Assembly: GCA_024362935.1 (NCBI GenBank)
Contig: JANCRA010000028.1
Location: 9,296,476-9,360,475 of the forward strand
Direction of reading: 5' to 3'
DNA: 64,000 nt
DNA from: Setophaga petechia
Lineage: Eukaryota > Chordata > Aves > Passeriformes > Parulidae
Shown here piece after piece: positions 61,027 to 64,000 of this stretch. The notes below the pieces were generated by a model. That model was not told the origin of the DNA. It ran no database searches and saw only the letters and a list, made by a program, of their open reading frames with translations. The translations under genes were made by a program, and so were the position numbers. Position 1 is the stretch's first letter. Each line of letters begins with the position of its first letter.

Positions 61027-63400
61027 GCACAGCAGAGGCTCTGCCAGCTCCAGGAAATCCACACAGGTGTGGCACCACACCAGCACTGGGAGGTGGACAT
61101 ACCCCAGATCAGGCCTGCTATGATCAGAATTCCCAGAGGATAAAGCCTTCTCTAAAGACTGCCTTTCTTCCCTGAGATTTCTCTGGGATCCTGAGCTTGC
61201 AACATGTGTCGTCACTATGGATTTATAAAAGGATTTTTATAAAAGGACAAAGAAGGCACCACAAGAATGTTTTTATACCCACTGATAGATATATCTGTAC
61301 TTATGCCTATAGCCAGCGCTGTCCTGTGGCTCTGCTTTGCTTCCATGTGGAGAAAATCTGTGCTGGGAGCACTTTGGGAAGGGCTGAAGCTGAAACCCAC
61401 CCAGTCTCCTGCTCTGCTGCAGCGGCAGCCACCACCTCCAGCTCCTGCCTGGGTGATGATGTGACATCAGGTGTGAAGCAGCAGGACTGCTCTGCTCAGG
61501 AAATGCAGGGAAATGTGGCACTGGAGCAGCTCCTGGGGCTGGGGGAGGGGCTGTGATCCTGCAGGGCCTGAGGCAGGGGGACAGGCACTCTGTAGGGGTG
61601 AATGCGCTGAGCACCAACGTGGAGCCCCTGCACAGCTTCTGCCTCCTGCCTCCAGTGCCTGCCTCCATTTGCTGGGGACTGTCCTCGCTGCACCACTGCC
61701 TGATTCCTCGTGCTGGGCAGTCTGGATGGGCTCTCAGTGCCTCTGTTTCTCACAGCACCCCAGGCTGTGCTGCAGAATGAGAGGGGCAGCTCTGCCAGGG
61801 CCACACCAGCCTCCTCCAAATACACCAACAGCAGGGAAGTTAGGACATATCTGCCTGCTACTGCAACACCAGTGACCTCCAGGAAACACAAGTGCTTGTC
61901 TCTCAGCAGAATCAGTCTCCCTGCAGCCCATTTTGTCCATTCATCTCATGTGAGGATGTAACCAATCTCAGAAAAGGGCTTAAGGAATTTCATTGTGTTC
62001 TGTACATGCTGCTCCATCACCACAGACTGGGAGCTGTCCTGATGAAGATTAAATGTTTCTGTGCATGCTTTGAATACCAAAAGATAAAGTGCTCCTGCTG
62101 CAGCATCTGAGGTGGGATCAGGGAGCTGCTGCCATCAAGTACCTGCACAAATGGCACCAGCAGCTGCACCCACCTCTGCTTTGACTTACTTAAGGTCATT
62201 ACTCTGAGGTACAGGTTCATCCTAAATTAAAATTCACCTCTGTTAGCAGTGGCAAACTCTGAACCCAGTCACTGACAGCAAACCCCACCCAGTTTAGTTC
62301 CTCTCCCCCCTGTGCTTCTGTGTAGTGAGCCAAAACTGGGGCCAGAAAATAGAATTAAACACTGGAGTTCTTTTAGGATAATCTCTGGTGCTCCAATCTC
62401 ATCCAAAACCTTCTCTCTATGTCAGGAGCCTCTCCTCAAGGCAAACACAAGTCACCACGTAGGGAACTGCACAGGAGTTCCCACCAGGCTTTTGACTGTC
62501 AGAGTTTAATTGGAGTTGAGCAATTTCTAGATGGTGAAACACACAGTGAACCCCCTGTGTGACATCAGGGCCTGGCACAACTCCTGGCAAGCAAGCAGCT
62601 CCTCCTGACGTGCAAAGCTGACTGTGCTCTGCTGAAACCATTGTTTTAACTTGCCAAAACATCCTCCTGTGAGAGGACCAAAGCTATTTCCTGAATCTAA
62701 GTCTCCAGGCCTCCCAGATCCCCCAGAATGTTTCCTTTCTTTAGACTGTGTATCACAAGTCCTACAACCCCTGCTGTTAATAAAACATAACCAGATTCCT
62801 TCTCAGGAGCTCCTTTCTTGACTTTGACTCTTTTTTTTCTCCTTGTGTTTTGTGTTCAGCAATAAAATGTGTCACTTTAGGCCAGTGCTCCCTGGGAGTG
62901 CTCTGTAAGTGTTTTTTCAGGTCACAGCACCTGGTGTGGTGATAGTGATGTCAGCAAATCAATGAATCACTTATTTTTGCAGGAACAGGGCTATAGGAAA
63001 GGCATTAGCTGGATGGTAGGTGATGGATTTATCCCCTTTTGTGGCTTTTCTGGAGACCAGTGACAAGCACCTGTGACAGTGCCACTTACTGATGGCAGGG
63101 AAGAGAACATTTGCATGTATGTTTCTGTTCTAAACCTTTACATCCACTTAATTATTTTCTTGACTCAGTGGAATTATTTTAAAATAATTTGGTTATTTCA
63201 GAGTGCTGTGTTACTGCTCCAATATTTGTGTGTAGGGACAGGCAGCACATCCAGAGGGGATTGCAACTGGTGTGTGTATCCAAACCACAAATGATAAAAG
63301 GGACTGTATCAATCAAAGCCCACAGCTGTGCCTGTTTTTAGGGACAGAAATTATCCTTTAACAAGAAAACAAATACAGGAGGCATCCAAACGGTGCTTCA
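61027..63400. other. P2RX5 3' UTR and P2RX5-EMC6 intergenic region
   Basis: No other gene recognised. The P2RX5 3' UTR starts here; its length is unknown. Canonical AATAAA hexamers occur only far downstream (62779 and 62861), with AT-rich alternatives earlier. The EMC6 3' end also enters from the right. Confidence 0.4.
62779..62784 (+). terminator. P2RX5: Candidate P2RX5 poly(A) signal AATAAA
   Basis: One of the first canonical hexamers seen after the stop, about 1.75 kb away; a second lies at 62861-62866. Use is uncertain. Confidence 0.35.
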
Positions 63401-63570
63401 CATTCAGTTTAATTAGAACAGTGCTACTGATTAATTCGTACTTGGACATAATTTACCAACAGCATTAACGACACGAGCCACGGACAACAGTTTGGAAAGT
63501 GAGCTGGCCTATGGTGTAGTGACTTTTGGCAACAGTCCTGCAGCTCCGGTAGCGGCGAACATTCCGTACA

Positions 63571-64000
<430 letters not shown>

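Overview
This is vertebrate nuclear DNA, almost certainly from a bird and probably a songbird. Its genes have canonical GT-AG introns, its promoters sit in CpG islands, and it carries CR1 LINE tails and solo-LTR-like elements of avian type. Gene identities rest on reading the spliced proteins against remembered families; no database search was possible.

Layout, left to right. (1) CENPV, minus strand, 5 coding exons (599-3625), a short GFA-fold zinc protein of the centromere and cytoskeleton. (2) UBB, plus strand, a TATA/CCAAT/heat-shock-element promoter, a noncoding exon 1, and one coding exon with six head-to-tail ubiquitins (11226-12599). (3) TRPV2, plus strand, 15 coding exons (20045-32043), with several minisatellites and two LTR families in its introns. 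(4) HASPIN, minus strand, a single-exon mitotic histone H3 kinase of 915 residues (41890-44637). (5) P2RX5, plus strand, 12 coding exons (52605-61026), an ATP-gated channel. (6) EMC6, minus strand, a single coding exon (63571-63903), a subunit of the ER membrane protein complex. Every splice junction listed was checked by eye for AG/GT signals and for phase, and every spliced frame stays open to its stop.

The genes are an ordinary linkage group, not an operon; they act in chromatin and mitosis (CENPV, HASPIN), protein turnover (UBB), cation channels (TRPV2, P2RX5) and membrane protein insertion (EMC6). As remembered, CENPV-UBB-TRPV2 lies at human 17p11.2 and HASPIN-P2RX5-EMC6 at 17p13.2, so this window joins two blocks that are apart in human. 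ITGAE, whose intron holds HASPIN in human, is not recognisable here.

The most unusual content is in the introns. TRPV2 introns 10 and 12 begin with minisatellites whose repeat unit is itself the 5' splice site, so each donor is followed by a string of copies of itself. The two arrays share a core. Other points worth checking are three KEN boxes in an internal repeat of HASPIN, a three-unit super-period in UBB, and a diverged copy of the last P2RX5 intron located upstream of P2RX5.
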